Below are positions 51,646 through 60,745 of a stretch of 64,000 bases of DNA, piece after piece. The notes under the pieces were generated by a model. It was not told the origin of the DNA, did not search any database, and worked only from the letters and a program-made list of their open reading frames with translations. The stretch is from the NCBI RefSeq assembly GCF_013868155.1, contig NZ_JACEOG010000001.1:1488001-1552000 (forward strand), given 5' to 3'. Made by a program: the position numbers and the translations under genes. This DNA comes from Aeromicrobium phoceense (GTDB lineage: Bacteria > Actinomycetota > Actinomycetes > Propionibacteriales > Nocardioidaceae). Position 1 is the first letter of the stretch, and every line of letters starts with the position of its first letter.

Positions 51646-54600
51646 CGGCCACCAGCGCGGCGATGATCCCGCCGACCTCGTGCGCGACCGGGGCCCGCAC
51701 CAGGTCGCCGTGTGACACGTCCACGGACACGGAACGCAGGTCGCCGCTCACGTACGGTCGCCAGCCCTCGGCCCAGAGCCAGTCCTCGGGGCGGGGCCGC
51801 GCCGCGACCACGACGGGCGCGTCGCCCTCGAGCACGGCGTGCTGCGAGGGCCGCGTGATGCGCGCCGCCTCCGCCACCGAGGCCAGGCAGCCGGCGAGGG
51901 CGCGCTCGGGCAGCCGGCCGACGGCGCTGCCCGACTCGCGCAGCATCCGCACCGCCGTCTCGCGGTCGAGGTCGGTGCCACCCGGCCACTCCAGCCCGCC
52001 GAGCCGCAGGACGCCGCGCAGTGCCTCCGCCTCGGTGGGATCGGGGAGGTGCCGCCACTGGTCGGCGGGGTAGGCGTCGAGCAGGACGACCGCTCCGACC
52101 TCCTGACCGTCGGCACGCGCCTGCGCGGCCACGGCGTGGGCCGCCATCCCGCCGAGCGACCAGCCCGCCACGTGGAACCGGCCGGTGCCGACGATCTCGC
52201 GGATCGCGGCCAGCTGACGCTTGGCCAGGGACTCCAAGTCGTCCACGGGCTCGGGGGCGCCCTGCTCGAGACCGGGAGCCTGGATCGTGTGCACGCCGAT
52301 TCCCGGCGGGAGCGAGGGCAGCAGCGAGGCGTAGCACCACCCGAGGCCGCCGGCGGGCGGCAGCAGGATCAGCGGCGCCACGTCGGGTGCGCCTCGCCGC
52401 AGGGTCAGGACCTCGCCGGTCTCGGCGGCCGATCCGCCGGAGGCCACCCGGCGTGCGAGGCGCGACGGGGTGGGCGCCTCGAAGACGTCGGCGAGGCGCA
52501 GCTCGACCCCGAGGTCCGACTCGATCCGGTCGAGCAGCCGCAGGACGCGCAGCGAGTCGCCGCCGAGGGCGAAGAAGTCACGGTCGGCGCCCACCCGCGG
52601 CAGTCCGAGGACGTCGGCGAAGGCGGCGCAGACCCGTTGCTCCAGCAGTCCGGACGGCGAGTCGCCCTCGACGTCGACGGGCGGCTCCCACGACTCGACG
52701 ATGGCCTTCCGGTCGACCTTGCCGCTGGTGGTCAGCGGGACGGACGGCACCCGGATCCAGTGGTGCGGCAGCACCGAGGCGGGCAGCGTCGCGGCCGCCC
52801 GCTCGCGCAGGTCGTCCACCGTCACGGAGTCCGCTGCCGCGAACCACACGACGAGCAGGTCGTCGACCAGCGCGGCGGCGCTCGCCTCGACCAGCCCGGC
52901 CACGGCCGCCTCCACCTCGCCGAGCTCGATGCGCTGGCCCCGGACCTTGACCTGGTCGTCGACGCGTCCGAGGTAGGTCAGTGCTCCGTCCGGTCGCCAC
53001 GCGGCCAGGTCGCCGGTGCGGTAGAGCCGGTCGCCGTGCGTGCGCAGCGCTGGCGGCGCCTTGACGAAGCGCTCGGCCGTGAGGTCGGGGCGCCCCACGT
53101 ACCCCTCGGCCAGCTGCACGCCCGCGAGCCAGAGCTCGCCCGGAGCGCCGACGGGGCGCGGGCGCATCCGGTCGTCGAGCACGAAGCACGCGGTGTTCCA
53201 CACGGGCCGTCCGATCGGCACGGTGGCCTCGTCCGGGGCGCACTCCCAGCCGGTGACGTCGATCGCGGCCTCGGTGGGCCCGTAGAGGTTGATCGGCGGC
53301 ACCCCGAACGCCTCGACGCAGCCGGCGACCAGGTCGGGCGTCAGCGCCTCGCCGCTGGTGACCACGTGCCGCACCGGTGGCGTCGCGGCCGCCGCGACCC
53401 CGTCGGCGAGGTGGGCCCGCAGCATCGACGGCACGAAGTGCAGCACGTCCACCTCGTGCCGGGCCACGAGGTCGGCGATGGCGCGCGGGTCGCGGTGCGC
53501 CCCGGGCGGCGCGATGACGAGTGTCGCGCCGGTCTGCAGCGGCCAGAACAGCTCCCACACGGACACGTCGAACGAGATCGGCGTCTTGTGCAGCACGCGG
53601 TCGCCCGGCCCGAGCGGCAGCCGGTGCTGCATCCAGGCGAGGCGGTTGTCGATGGCGCGGTGGCCCACCAGCACGCCCTTCGGACGTCCGGTGGAGCCCG
53701 ACGTGAAGAGCAGGTACGCCGGGGCGTCGGGGTCCTCCGGCGTCGGCACGGAGGAGGAGCCGGCCGGGGCGTTGTCGTCGGGTCCGAGCACCGTACGGGC
53801 GCCGGCGTCCTCGATCATCGACGCGATGCGGGCGTCGGGGAGGTCGGTGTCCAGTGGCAGGTACACGGCACCGAGCAGCGCGATCGCGTGGACGGCCTCG
53901 ATCAGCGCGGTGGAGCGCTCGAGCGCGACGCCGACGACGTCGCCCGGGCCCACCCCGCGCGCTCGCAGGTCGGCGGCCACCGCCCCGGCGCGCCGGGCCA
54001 GCTCCGCGTACGTGCACGTCGTCTCTTCGTCGACGACCGCGACCGCCTCGGGGGTGCGGGCCACCTGGTCGAGGAAGCACCGGCCGAGGGTCGCTGACTC
54101 CCGGTCGACGTGGGTGGCGTTGAACCTGTGCACGACCGCATCGAGCTCGTCCGCGGTCGTCAGCGCCAGGTCCCTCACGCGTGTGCCACCCGGGGCCGCC
54201 GCCCACGTGTCGAGCCACGCTGCGATGCGCTCGAGGTGGCTGCGAGCCTCGTCCGGTCCGTAGAGCCGGGGGTTCGCGTCGATCTCGAGCCGGACCGAGC
54301 GCCGCCGGCCCGGCGTGCCGCGCAGGCAGACGGTCATGTCCTCGACGGGCCCGGCCGTGAGGTTGCGGACGGAACCGCGCGCGTCGCCGAACCGCAGCGA
54401 CAGACCGAACGGCACGAGGTTCGCCTGGACGCCGAACAGCTGGCGCCCGTCCGTGCGCAGGACGCGGGCGAGGTCCTCCTGCCGGTGAAGGGGGTGGGCG
54501 CGGACCTCGGCGTGGTCCTGCGCCACGGCGCGGACGGTCTCGGCCACGGTGCCCAGCGCCGGCACCCGCACCGGGAGCACGTTCATCGCGGTGCACGCGG

Positions 54601-55423
54601 TGGTGGCGGCTGGAAGGACCCCGGCTCCCGGGCGCGTGCGGTTCATCAGCGGCACCCCGAGGCGCATCTCGTCGGTCCCCATGAAGCGGGCGACGTAGGC
54701 GCCGAGGGCCGCCACGAAGAGGTCCGGCCAGGACTCGCCGAGCCGCGCGGACGCCTCGACCAGCCGGGCCTGGGCCGCGTCGTCGAGCGCTCGGCTCGCG
54801 CGCAGCGCCCGGGGTGCGGGCGAGGCCTCGCGTCCGGCGGGGGAGACGACTCCGGTCATCGCGTCGAGCCGCGCCTGCCAGAAGTCGTCGTCGGCGACCG
54901 CCTCCTGGTCGATGCGGTCGGCCTCGACGAGGTCGGTCAGGGGGACGGGCGCGACGGGCTCGGCACCGTCGTACAGGTCGGCCACCCGGCGCAGCAGCTG
55001 CTGGGCTCCGTAGCCGTCGAGGACCACGTGGTGCGCGGCGTGGTACCACCAGCAGCGACCGTCCCTCAGCGTCAGCAGCGCCGTGCGGCAGGGCCCCGTG
55101 GTGAGGTCGATCGGGCGGGCGAGGTCCGCGTCGAGCCACGCCTCGGCGGCCGCATCGTCGGGCACGTCGACGACGGCGAGCCCGTTCTGCGCCTCCCCGA
55201 CGCGTTGTTCCGGCCCGTCCGGGGTGAGGCGGAAGACCGTGCGCAGCTGCTCGAACTCGGCGTACGCCGCCTCGACCGCCGCCGCGAGCCGGGCCGGGTC
55301 GACCGGTGCGTCGAGCTCGACGACCTCCGCGGTGGTGTGGCACGGGTTCGACGGATCGAGGTGGTGCGCGAAGAACAGCCCGCGCTGCGCGGAGGTCAGC
55401 GGCAGCCAGCCGGAGTCGGTCAC
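51638..55423 (-). CDS. entF: EntF-like nonribosomal peptide synthetase (C-A-T-TE), serine-specific
   Basis: A 1261-residue single-module NRPS from a GTG overlapping the previous stop. Condensation domain 1-420 has HHVVLDG (131-137). Adenylation domain about 430-900: YLLFTSGSTGRPKG, then FDVSVWELF; aligning with GrsA, the pocket residues read D-V-W-H-V-S-L-I-D-K, close to the EntF serine code. Thiolation FFALGGDSLR (Ser about 955). Thioesterase GWSLGG (Ser about 1088) with LLDAYP and VSHGDL. It would join 2,3-dihydroxybenzoate to L-Ser and cyclise three units to an enterobactin-like trilactone. Confidence 0.9.
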   Translation of the reverse strand: MTDSGWLPLTSAQRGLFFAHHLDPSNPCHTTAEVVELDAPVDPARLAAAVEAAYAEFEQLRTVFRLTPDGPEQRVGEAQNGLAVVDVPDDAAAEAWLDADLARPIDLTTGPCRTALLTLRDGRCWWYHAAHHVVLDGYGAQQLLRRVADLYDGAEPVAPVPLTDLVEADRIDQEAVADDDFWQARLDAMTGVVSPAGREASPAPRALRASRALDDAAQARLVEASARLGESWPDLFVAALGAYVARFMGTDEMRLGVPLMNRTRPGAGVLPAATTACTAMNVLPVRVPALGTVAETVRAVAQDHAEVRAHPLHRQEDLARVLRTDGRQLFGVQANLVPFGLSLRFGDARGSVRNLTAGPVEDMTVCLRGTPGRRRSVRLEIDANPRLYGPDEARSHLERIAAWLDTWAAAPGGTRVRDLALTTADELDAVVHRFNATHVDRESATLGRCFLDQVARTPEAVAVVDEETTCTYAELARRAGAVAADLRARGVGPGDVVGVALERSTALIEAVHAIALLGAVYLPLDTDLPDARIASMIEDAGARTVLGPDDNAPAGSSSVPTPEDPDAPAYLLFTSGSTGRPKGVLVGHRAIDNRLAWMQHRLPLGPGDRVLHKTPISFDVSVWELFWPLQTGATLVIAPPGAHRDPRAIADLVARHEVDVLHFVPSMLRAHLADGVAAAATPPVRHVVTSGEALTPDLVAGCVEAFGVPPINLYGPTEAAIDVTGWECAPDEATVPIGRPVWNTACFVLDDRMRPRPVGAPGELWLAGVQLAEGYVGRPDLTAERFVKAPPALRTHGDRLYRTGDLAAWRPDGALTYLGRVDDQVKVRGQRIELGEVEAAVAGLVEASAAALVDDLLVVWFAAADSVTVDDLRERAAATLPASVLPHHWIRVPSVPLTTSGKVDRKAIVESWEPPVDVEGDSPSGLLEQRVCAAFADVLGLPRVGADRDFFALGGDSLRVLRLLDRIESDLGVELRLADVFEAPTPSRLARRVASGGSAAETGEVLTLRRGAPDVAPLILLPPAGGLGWCYASLLPSLPPGIGVHTIQAPGLEQGAPEPVDDLESLAKRQLAAIREIVGTGRFHVAGWSLGGMAAHAVAAQARADGQEVGAVVLLDAYPADQWRHLPDPTEAEALRGVLRLGGLEWPGGTDLDRETAVRMLRESGSAVGRLPERALAGCLASVAEAARITRPSQHAVLEGDAPVVVAARPRPEDWLWAEGWRPYVSGDLRSVSVDVSHGDLVRAPVAHEVGGIIAALVADA

Positions 55424-56310
55424 CGCCGGGCCGGCATCCGTCCCTGCTCCAGCAGGAACGTCAGGGTGGGACGGCGGACCAGCTCGCCGAAGTCGATGTC
55501 GACCCCGGCGTCGGCGAGGTCGTCGAGCAGCTCGAAGGCCTTGAGCGACGACAGGCCGACCGCGAAGAGGTCGGCCTCCGGGTCGGCCAGTACCGAGGCC
55601 AGGGCCGAAGGCGGCAGCGCTCGCGCGAGCGACTCCCGCACGACCGCCTCCCAGCCCGACGTCTCGGCGACCGGAGCGAGCCGGTCGACCACGGCGTCCG
55701 TCAGCGTCACGACGCCGCACGAGTCGGCGACGATGTCCAGGGCCCTGACGTGCTGCTCGTGGGTGAACGCGGCGATCGCGTCGGCGGGCACGAACGGGTG
55801 CACCTCGCGCTGGAACGCGTCGAGGGCGGTGGCCGTGATGCCGATGTGGGCGTACACGCCGGTGATGACCAGCTGGTCACGCCCGGCGGCTGCCAGCTGC
55901 TCGGCCAGGTCGGTCTTGACGAAGGCGCTGTAGCGGCGCTTCGTGACGAGACGGTCGCCCGGAGCGGGCGCCACCTCCGGAACGATCGCGGTGTCCGAGG
56001 CGACGGCGCGCATCCCCGGGCCCCACAGGTCGCCCTGCAGGCCGCGGTCGGAGTGGTCGCCGTCCTGGGCGGTGTAGAAGACGGGCACCCCGGCGACGCG
56101 GGCCGCTGCGAGGATGCGCGCGGTGCCGTCGAGGGTCGTCGTCAGGGCCGGGCACGCGCGGTCGAAGGGGCGCAGGAAGTACTCCTGCAGGTCGTGCACG
56201 AGCACCGCGGCGCGCGCGGGATCGAGGTCCCAGCGCGCCTTGCTGTCCGGCAGCACACGCGTGGGCGGCAGGGGCGCCGCGTAGTCGATGAGGGTGGGCA
56301 GGGCGGTCAT
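55420..56310 (-). CDS. entB: EntB-like isochorismatase with aryl carrier domain
   Basis: A 296-residue bifunctional protein. Residues 1-205 are an isochorismatase (VLVHDLQEYFLRPF, LVITGVYAHIGITATALDAF) that makes 2,3-dihydro-2,3-dihydroxybenzoate. The C-terminal 80 residues are an aryl carrier protein; the pantetheine Ser is in FAVGLSSLKAFELL (about 255). Normally that Ser follows Asp (LDS); here it follows Ser. It carries 2,3-DHB from EntE to the NRPS. Its stop overlaps the NRPS start (GTGA). Confidence 0.9.
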   Translation of the reverse strand: MTALPTLIDYAAPLPPTRVLPDSKARWDLDPARAAVLVHDLQEYFLRPFDRACPALTTTLDGTARILAAARVAGVPVFYTAQDGDHSDRGLQGDLWGPGMRAVASDTAIVPEVAPAPGDRLVTKRRYSAFVKTDLAEQLAAAGRDQLVITGVYAHIGITATALDAFQREVHPFVPADAIAAFTHEQHVRALDIVADSCGVVTLTDAVVDRLAPVAETSGWEAVVRESLARALPPSALASVLADPEADLFAVGLSSLKAFELLDDLADAGVDIDFGELVRRPTLTFLLEQGRMPARR

Positions 56311-56325
56311 CGAGGTCTCCTGGGG

Positions 56326-57909
56326 TCAGGCCGACCAGCGCCGGGCCAACACCCGGCGCAGGTCGCGGCGGCTGTTCTTGCCGACGTGGGTTTCGGGCAG
56401 GGCGTCGAGGAAGCGGAACTCGTCGGGAAGCTTGTGGGTGGCCAGGCCGGCGGCGCGCAGGTGGTCGGCGAGGTCGGTGGGCTCGGGGCGCCCGGGCTCG
56501 ATCCGCAGCGCGACGCAGAGGCGCTCGCCCAGCAGGTCGTCGGGCACGCCGACGGCCACGGCGTCGAGCACATCGGGATGCGCGAGCAGCGGGGTCTCGA
56601 TCTCGTCGGGACCGATCTTCTCGCCGCCGCGGTTGATCTGGTCCTTCTCGCGTCCGGTGACCACGAGGTGCCCGGACGGGAGCCGGCGCACGAGGTCGCC
56701 CGTGCAGTAGAAGCCGTCCTCGGTGAAGCTGTCGCGGTCGGCGGCCTCGGCGCGGTAGTAGCCGCGGATCGTGTACGGGCCCCGGGTCTGCAGCCGGCCC
56801 TCGTCGTCCACCCGCACCTCGTCGTGGTCCGACATCGGCCGGCCCTGCGTGGTGAGGACGACCTCGTCCGGGTCGTCGGGACGGGTGTAGTTGACCAGGC
56901 CCTCGGCCATCCCGAACACCTGCTGCAGGCGGCCGTGCAGGACGGGCTGCACCTGGGCGGCGACGGCATCGCTCAGCCGGGCGCCGCCGACCTGCACCAG
57001 TCGGAGGCTCGACAGGTCGGGCTCGCGCCGCCGGGCGGCCGAGATCCAGGCCTGGGCCAGTGGCGGGACGAGCGGCACGATGTCGACGCGCTCGCGCTCG
57101 ATCAGCGTGAACGCGGTGCGCGGGCTGGGGTCGCGGGCGAGGACGACGGTGCCGCCGGCGTGCCAGACGCCGAGGACCCCGGGCGAGCTCATCGAGAAGT
57201 TGTGCGAGACCGGCAGCGGCACGAGCATCACCGTCGTCTCGTCGAGCTCGCAGATCGTGGCCGAGCGCCGTACCGAGTAGAGGTAGTCGGCCGCGGTGCG
57301 CGGGATCAGCTTTGACAGACCCGTGGTGCCGCCGGAGAGCTGCAGGAAGGCCACGTCCTCGGCGCTCACGCGCTCGGGTGCGTCGGGCGCCGCCTCCTCG
57401 GTGAGGTCCCAGCCCGCGACGTCGACGAGCGTGGGCGGCTCGACAGTCACGTGCGCGGCCACCTTGCCGTGCAGGTCGACCGCGTCCGTGTCGGTGCCGC
57501 ACAGCACGAGCGCGGCGGCGTCCGCGACGTCGCAGAAGTGCGACAGCTCGGTCTCGCGGTGGGTGGGCAGCGCGAACACGGGCAGGGCCGCCAGGCGGAA
57601 CAGACCGAGGACGACCGCGGCGTACTCGACGACGTTCGGCAGGGCCACGACGACACGGTCGCCGGGCGCGACCTCGGCGCGACGCAGTCGGCGGACCGCC
57701 GCGTCCGCCTGCCGGCCGAGCTCGGCGTAGGTCCACCGGTGCTCGGTGCCGTCGGCGTCACGGCCTACGACCGCGGTGCGGTCGGCGAACCGGCTGGTGC
57801 GGTCGGCCACGAAGTTCGCGAAGGTCTCGTCGGTCCACAGGCCGAGGTCGCGGTAGCGCTGCCGGGCCTCCTCGGGCCAGGATCGGACCGGTGCGAGCGG
57901 CGACCTCAC
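56326..57909 (-). CDS. entE: 2,3-dihydroxybenzoate-AMP ligase
   Basis: A 527-residue stand-alone adenylation enzyme (DhbE/EntE/YbtE group). P-loop LQLSGGTTGLSKLIPRT, core GQEINRGGEKI-type motif DQINRGGEKIGPDEIE, and the final Lys in THVGKNSRRDL. The pocket begins HNFSMSS: Asn binds the catechol hydroxyl and Ser at position 239 (Cys in salicylate enzymes) favours 2,3-DHB. It charges the EntB carrier domain. GTG start overlaps the entC stop. Confidence 0.92.
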   Translation of the reverse strand: MRSPLAPVRSWPEEARQRYRDLGLWTDETFANFVADRTSRFADRTAVVGRDADGTEHRWTYAELGRQADAAVRRLRRAEVAPGDRVVVALPNVVEYAAVVLGLFRLAALPVFALPTHRETELSHFCDVADAAALVLCGTDTDAVDLHGKVAAHVTVEPPTLVDVAGWDLTEEAAPDAPERVSAEDVAFLQLSGGTTGLSKLIPRTAADYLYSVRRSATICELDETTVMLVPLPVSHNFSMSSPGVLGVWHAGGTVVLARDPSPRTAFTLIERERVDIVPLVPPLAQAWISAARRREPDLSSLRLVQVGGARLSDAVAAQVQPVLHGRLQQVFGMAEGLVNYTRPDDPDEVVLTTQGRPMSDHDEVRVDDEGRLQTRGPYTIRGYYRAEAADRDSFTEDGFYCTGDLVRRLPSGHLVVTGREKDQINRGGEKIGPDEIETPLLAHPDVLDAVAVGVPDDLLGERLCVALRIEPGRPEPTDLADHLRAAGLATHKLPDEFRFLDALPETHVGKNSRRDLRRVLARRWSA

Positions 57910-59024
57910 AGCCCCCCCGCCCGCGTCATCGTGCTGAGCTTGGCGGCCGTCTCGTCGGCCTCGGCCAGCGGATCCGACCCGGCCACGATGCCGGCGCCGG
58001 CGAACAGCCGCAGGCGCTCGCCGTCGAGCACCCCGGCGCGGATCGTCACGGCGAGCTCGCCGTCGCCGTCGCCGTCCATCCAGCCGACGAACCCGCCGAA
58101 CGGACCGCGGAGTCCGGGACCCTCGAGCTCGTCGATCAGGTCGGTGGCCTCAGGCGTGGGGACGCCGCCCACGGCGGGGGGCGGGGGCAGGAGCTGGGCC
58201 AGGTCGGGCGCCGTGAGGTCCTCCGGGGCGCGCAGCCGGCCGCGGATCGGACTGGCGAGGTGCCACATGGAGTCGGTGGCGAGGACCTCCGGAGCGGCCG
58301 GCACCTCGAGCCACTCGCACGCCGGTCCCAGGGCCGCGGCGATGTGGTCGACGACGAAGGCGTGCTCGGCGAGGTCCTTCGCCGAGTCGGCGAGGGCGGC
58401 GGCGCGCCGGGAGTCCTCGTCCGGGTCGGGGGAGCGGGGCACGGATCCGGCCAAGGGGGTGCTGGCAATCTCGACGCCGCGGCGCCGCACCAGCAGCTCG
58501 GGGCTCGCGCCCACGAGCCACGGCGCCTCGGGCCGGTCGTCGAGCGGCAGGCTGAAGACGTACCGGCCGGGCCGGCGGTCCAGCAGGGTGGCGGTGACCT
58601 CGGCGGGCGACAGGGCGGGGCTGCTGTGCCCCTCGAGGCACCGCCCCCGCACGACCTTGGCGACGTCGGCGCCCTCGATGCGGTCCAGGGCCGTGGCGAC
58701 GAGGTCGACATAGGCCGAGCGGTCGGGCTCCGGCACGACGTCGTGCACCCGCACCTCGACGGGGGAAGGCTCGGCGCGCCCGAGTGCCCGTGGGGTCACC
58801 AGGTGGGCCACGACCGGGCCGTCGGCGCGGAAGGCCGCGCTCACGACGGCACGCTCGCCGGGCTCCAGCGCTCGAATGACGCGGCAGGCGAGGTCGGGGT
58901 CGCCGGTGCGCGCCTGCAGGGTGCGGCGCACCTCGTCGGCGGCGAAGGGATCGGACCCGGCGAACACGAGTGGCGAGTGGCGCAGTGCCGAGGCCGAGCG
59001 AGTGGGCTCGAGGGTGGGGTTCAC
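57906..59024 (-). CDS. entC: isochorismate synthase
   Basis: A 372-residue chorismate-utilising enzyme. Signature sequences: VGASPELLVRRRGVEIASTP, LAGSVPRSPDPDED, ATDSMWHLASPIRGRL and GPFGGFVGWMDGDGDGELAV, RLFAGAGIVAGSDP. It isomerises chorismate to isochorismate with Mg2+, the first committed step. The GTG start overlaps the entA stop and its own stop overlaps the entE start, so expression is translationally coupled. Confidence 0.93.
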   Translation of the reverse strand: MNPTLEPTRSASALRHSPLVFAGSDPFAADEVRRTLQARTGDPDLACRVIRALEPGERAVVSAAFRADGPVVAHLVTPRALGRAEPSPVEVRVHDVVPEPDRSAYVDLVATALDRIEGADVAKVVRGRCLEGHSSPALSPAEVTATLLDRRPGRYVFSLPLDDRPEAPWLVGASPELLVRRRGVEIASTPLAGSVPRSPDPDEDSRRAAALADSAKDLAEHAFVVDHIAAALGPACEWLEVPAAPEVLATDSMWHLASPIRGRLRAPEDLTAPDLAQLLPPPPAVGGVPTPEATDLIDELEGPGLRGPFGGFVGWMDGDGDGELAVTIRAGVLDGERLRLFAGAGIVAGSDPLAEADETAAKLSTMTRAGGL

Positions 59025-59779
59025 AGGGAGGCGCCTCCGTCGACGAGGATCTGCTGGAGCGTGATGTGGCGGGCGTCGGGTGAGACGAGGAACGCCACCA
59101 GCGCGGCGACGTCATCGGGATCGGCGATGCGTCGCAGGGGAATGCCCACGCGGTAGGCGCCGGGGTCGCCGTCGAGGGCCGCCCGCCGGCCGGCTCCGGG
59201 ATCGGGCCACAGGTCGCGCTGCATGGCGGTGTCGGTAGAGCCGGGCTCGACGACGTTGCAGCGGATCCCGCGCGCGGCCAGCTCGAGTCCAGCGGCGCGC
59301 ACCAGGGCTGCTGTGGCGGCCTTCGACGCCGAGTAGCCGAGCATCCCGGTACGCGGCACGCGGGCCGCGTTCGAGCCCACGACCGCCACGGCACCGCCGT
59401 CGAGCAGGTGCGGCTCCGCTGCCTGCAGGCAGTGCAGGACGCCGGTCGTGTTGACGTCGAAGTGGCGCTGCCAGTCGGCGGCGCGCGTGTCGCGCAGGCC
59501 GCCCGGGACGAGCACGCCGGCGGCGCACGCCAGCGCCTCGAGGGGGCCGAGGGCGTCGGTGATCGCGGCGACGGCACGTCCGACCTGGTCGGCCGAGCGG
59601 ACGTCGGCCACCTCGGCGTGGGACGAGCCCAGTCCGGCCGCCGTCGCGGCCAGTCCCTCGGGATCGACGTCGATCAGCCCGAGCGTCCAGCCCGCGGCGC
59701 CGAGCCGCTCGGCGACGGCGCGTCCGATGCCCGACGCAGCGCCCGTGACGAGGGCGGTCCGCCCCCCGGTGGATTTCAT
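59021..59779 (-). CDS. entA: 2,3-dihydro-2,3-dihydroxybenzoate dehydrogenase
   Basis: A 252-residue short-chain dehydrogenase from the ATG at 59779; a TTG at 59797 would place the start inside the iron box. NAD site TALVTGAASGIGRAVAERLG, catalytic YSASKAA with Ser before it (SNAARVPRTGML). It oxidises dihydro-DHB to 2,3-DHB. First gene of the operon, with the DtxR/IdeR-type box 11 bases upstream. Confidence 0.92.
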   Translation of the reverse strand: MKSTGGRTALVTGAASGIGRAVAERLGAAGWTLGLIDVDPEGLAATAAGLGSSHAEVADVRSADQVGRAVAAITDALGPLEALACAAGVLVPGGLRDTRAADWQRHFDVNTTGVLHCLQAAEPHLLDGGAVAVVGSNAARVPRTGMLGYSASKAATAALVRAAGLELAARGIRCNVVEPGSTDTAMQRDLWPDPGAGRRAALDGDPGAYRVGIPLRRIADPDDVAALVAFLVSPDARHITLQQILVDGGASL

Positions 59780-59789
59780 ACGACGATGG

Positions 59790-59808
59790 TAAGGCAAGCC
59801 TTAACTAC
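59790..59808. promoter_or_regulatory. DtxR/IdeR-type iron box of the siderophore operon
   Basis: TAAGGCAAGCCTTAACTAC matches 13 of 19 positions of the actinobacterial iron-box consensus TTAGGTTAGSCTAACCTWA and contains the perfect palindrome TAAGGCAAGCCTTA-type arms TAAGGC/GCCTTA. It is the only AT-rich patch before entA. Fe(II)-bound DtxR/IdeR would repress the operon when iron is ample. Confidence 0.72.
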
Positions 59809-59833
59809 GTCGTCAACGGGGAGGACCGCCGAG

Positions 59834-59916
59834 TGCCGGTGACAGGACTTGAACCTGCACGCCCGTGAGGACACCAGGACCTAAACCTGGCGCGTCTACC
59901 ATTCCGCCACACCGGC
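59834..59916 (-). tRNA. tRNA-Leu (anticodon UAG)
   Basis: The minus strand folds into a type II tRNA: acceptor GCCGGTG pairs with CACCGGC, anticodon stem CCAGG/CCTGG around loop TTTAGGT (anticodon TAG), a long variable arm (TGTCCTCACGGGCG), and T-arm GCAGGTTCAAGTCCTGT. It reads CUA (and by wobble CUG) codons. The 3' CCA is not encoded. It lies 25 bases upstream of the siderophore iron box. Confidence 0.93.
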
Positions 59917-59952
59917 AACTGGCCCCAGCGTAGGGCCGGGGCGGGCGACGCC

Positions 59953-60429
59953 TCAGGCGGCGTCGAGCCCCAGGTCGCGCCGCAGCTTCGCCACGTGCCC
60001 CGTGGCCTTGACGTTGTACTGCGCCACCTCGACGCGGCCCTCGGCGTCGATCACGAAGGTCGAGCGGATGACGCCCTCGACGACCTTGCCGTAGAGCTTC
60101 TTCTCGCCGAAGGCCCCGTACGCACCGAGCACCTGCTTGTCCGGGTCGGACAGCAGCGTGATGCCCAGGCCGTCGCGCTCGCGGAACTTCGCCAGCTTCT
60201 CGGGCTGGTCGGGGCTGATGCCCAGCACGTCGAACCCCTCGGCCTGCAGGCGGTCGAGGGAGTCGCTGAAGTCGCAGGCCTGCTTCGTGCACCCCGGCGT
60301 CATGGCGGCGGGGTAGAAGTAGACGATCACGCGACGACCCCGCAGATCGGAGAGGGTCACGGTCCTCCCGTCGTCGGTGGGGAGGGTGAAGTCGGGTGCC
60401 GGATCGCCGGGCTGCAGTCGGGTCGTCAT
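59953..60429 (-). CDS. bcp: Bcp-type thioredoxin-dependent peroxiredoxin
   Basis: A 158-residue peroxiredoxin Q/Bcp. The peroxidatic Cys is in YFYPAAMTPGCTKQACDF, with the resolving Cys five residues on in the same helix (C-x4-C). It reduces hydrogen and lipid peroxides with thioredoxin. Full length. It is divergent from the DUF3618 operon, with 46 bases between starts. Confidence 0.94.
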   Translation of the reverse strand: MTTRLQPGDPAPDFTLPTDDGRTVTLSDLRGRRVIVYFYPAAMTPGCTKQACDFSDSLDRLQAEGFDVLGISPDQPEKLAKFRERDGLGITLLSDPDKQVLGAYGAFGEKKLYGKVVEGVIRSTFVIDAEGRVEVAQYNVKATGHVAKLRRDLGLDAA

Positions 60430-60475
60430 GGGCACTATCCTGACAAGGCATCCCGCACCGATCGAGAGGACTCCC

Positions 60476-60745
60476 GTGGCACGAGGACATGCGGAACCCG
60501 CCCAGACGTCCCCCGACGTGATCGTCGACGAGCTGGAGGTGCTGCTGACGCGCTTGAGCGGCAACATCGACGAGCTCGTCGACCGTGTCAAGCCCGCCAA
60601 CGTCGCCAAGCGACAGGTGCAGCGCATCAAGGAGTACTTCGTCGACGAGCAGACCGGCCCGCGGTACGAGCACATCGTCCCGGTGGTCGTCGGCACAGTC
60701 GGCACGATCGCCGGCTTCGCGGTGCTGCGCCGACTCCTGAAGTGA
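60476..60745 (+). CDS. DUF3618 domain protein
   Basis: An 89-residue protein from the GTG at 60476, with GAGAGG just upstream. A helical DUF3618 core (QTSPDVIVDELEVLLTRLSG, NIDELVDRVKPANVAKRQVQ) and a C-terminal transmembrane helix (IVPVVVGTVGTIAGFAVLRR). Members occur in actinobacteria with membrane-stress genes; role unknown. Its stop overlaps the ATG of the GroES-like gene (TGATG). Confidence 0.8.
   Translation: MARGHAEPAQTSPDVIVDELEVLLTRLSGNIDELVDRVKPANVAKRQVQRIKEYFVDEQTGPRYEHIVPVVVGTVGTIAGFAVLRRLLK

Noticed and set aside
51638-55423. Bacillibactin-type (DhbF) assembly
   Set aside because: DhbF has two modules for Gly and Thr. Here there is one C-A-T-TE module with a serine-like code.
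54110-57315. Two long plus-strand frames of 600 or more codons opposite the NRPS, EntB and EntE genes
   Set aside because: They are His/Arg/Val-rich and have no domain; the minus-strand genes carry all expected motifs.
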